The position numbers were made by a program, and so were the translations under genes. A stretch of DNA of 5,345 nucleotides, taken from assembly GCA_937982495.1 (NCBI GenBank), contig CALJLX010000618.1:1-5345 (forward strand). Direction: 5' to 3'. Below the pieces are notes generated by a model. It ran no database searches and was not told the DNA's origin. It saw only the letters and a program-made list of their open reading frames with translations. Below are positions 5,219-5,345 of the stretch, one piece after another (position 1 is the first letter of the stretch; each line of letters opens with the position of its first letter). This DNA comes from an uncultured Desulfuromonas sp. (GTDB lineage: Bacteria > Desulfobacterota > Desulfuromonadia > Desulfuromonadales > Trichloromonadaceae).

Positions 5219-5345
5219 ATGCTTTCGACCCTGATCGACCTGACCTACAACCTGGCCCTGCTCATCGCCCTGAGTACCGTCTCGGTCTTCATCGGCGACC
5301 GCTTTCCCGGACGCCGGGGGGCGCTGCTGCAAGGTCTGCTCTTCG
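5219..5345 (+). CDS. Polytopic membrane sensor, N-terminal part, 5TMR-LYT-like (runs off the right edge)
   Basis: Only 42 codons are visible. They start with a hydrophobic helix (about residues 5-25, LIDLTYNLALLIALSTVSVF), followed by a polar, basic turn (IGDRFPGRRG) and the start of a second hydrophobic segment (ALLQGLLF). From memory, this pattern is typical of the first two membrane helices of the 5TMR-LYT (LytS/YhcK-type) receptor domain, usually followed by PAS and histidine kinase or GGDEF modules; which output this one has is outside the window. GGGAG five bases before the ATG supports the start. It begins 26 bases after the B12-binding gene on the same strand, so it is very likely the fourth gene of the operon and a possible partner of the B12 protein. 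Confidence 0.72.
   Translation, partial: MLSTLIDLTYNLALLIALSTVSVFIGDRFPGRRGALLQGLLF

Overview
The window looks like chromosomal DNA of a GC-rich, cytochrome-rich anaerobe of the Desulfuromonas/Geobacter type. This is inferred from three things: a membrane sensor carrying a periplasmic c-type haem motif (CxxCH), the density of signalling genes, and GC-rich codon use with strong Shine-Dalgarno sites. No marker gene is present, so the taxonomy is a guess.

Layout. (1) Positions 1-151, minus strand: the 5' end of a lipoprotein gene with a clear lipobox. (2) Positions 152-687: a long stretch with no convincing protein gene. Its left part may be a leader for the lipoprotein, with a candidate promoter, two overlapping 17-codon ORFs behind near-perfect ribosome binding sites, and two mutually exclusive hairpins. 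Its right part is AT-richer and unexplained. (3) Positions 688-717: an intrinsic terminator for the following gene. (4) Positions 739-1341, minus strand: a TetR-family repressor. (5) Positions 1342-1574: the divergent control region. (6) Positions 1575 to the right edge, plus strand: a compact signalling operon of four genes with gaps of 14-26 bases.

The operon encodes, in order: a membrane histidine kinase with a Tll0287/DUF3365-like periplasmic sensor (CLKCH), a PAS domain and a complete kinase core; a soluble diguanylate cyclase (GGEEI, intact RxxD inhibition site) behind a divergent PAS-like domain and coiled coil; a stand-alone cobalamin-binding protein with the W-x9-EH and E-x-H-x-x-G motifs typical of CarH-type B12 photoreceptors but with no DNA-binding domain; and the first 42 codons of a polytopic membrane protein resembling the 5TMR-LYT sensor domain.

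The layout suggests one signalling unit that combines a haem-based redox or gas cue, a B12 or light cue and a membrane cue, with c-di-GMP as one output. No response regulator with a receiver domain is visible, so the partner of the kinase is unknown. The divergent TetR gene is the natural candidate for controlling the operon, itself, or both. The stand-alone B12 photosensor beside a cyclase and kinases is the most interesting content here.
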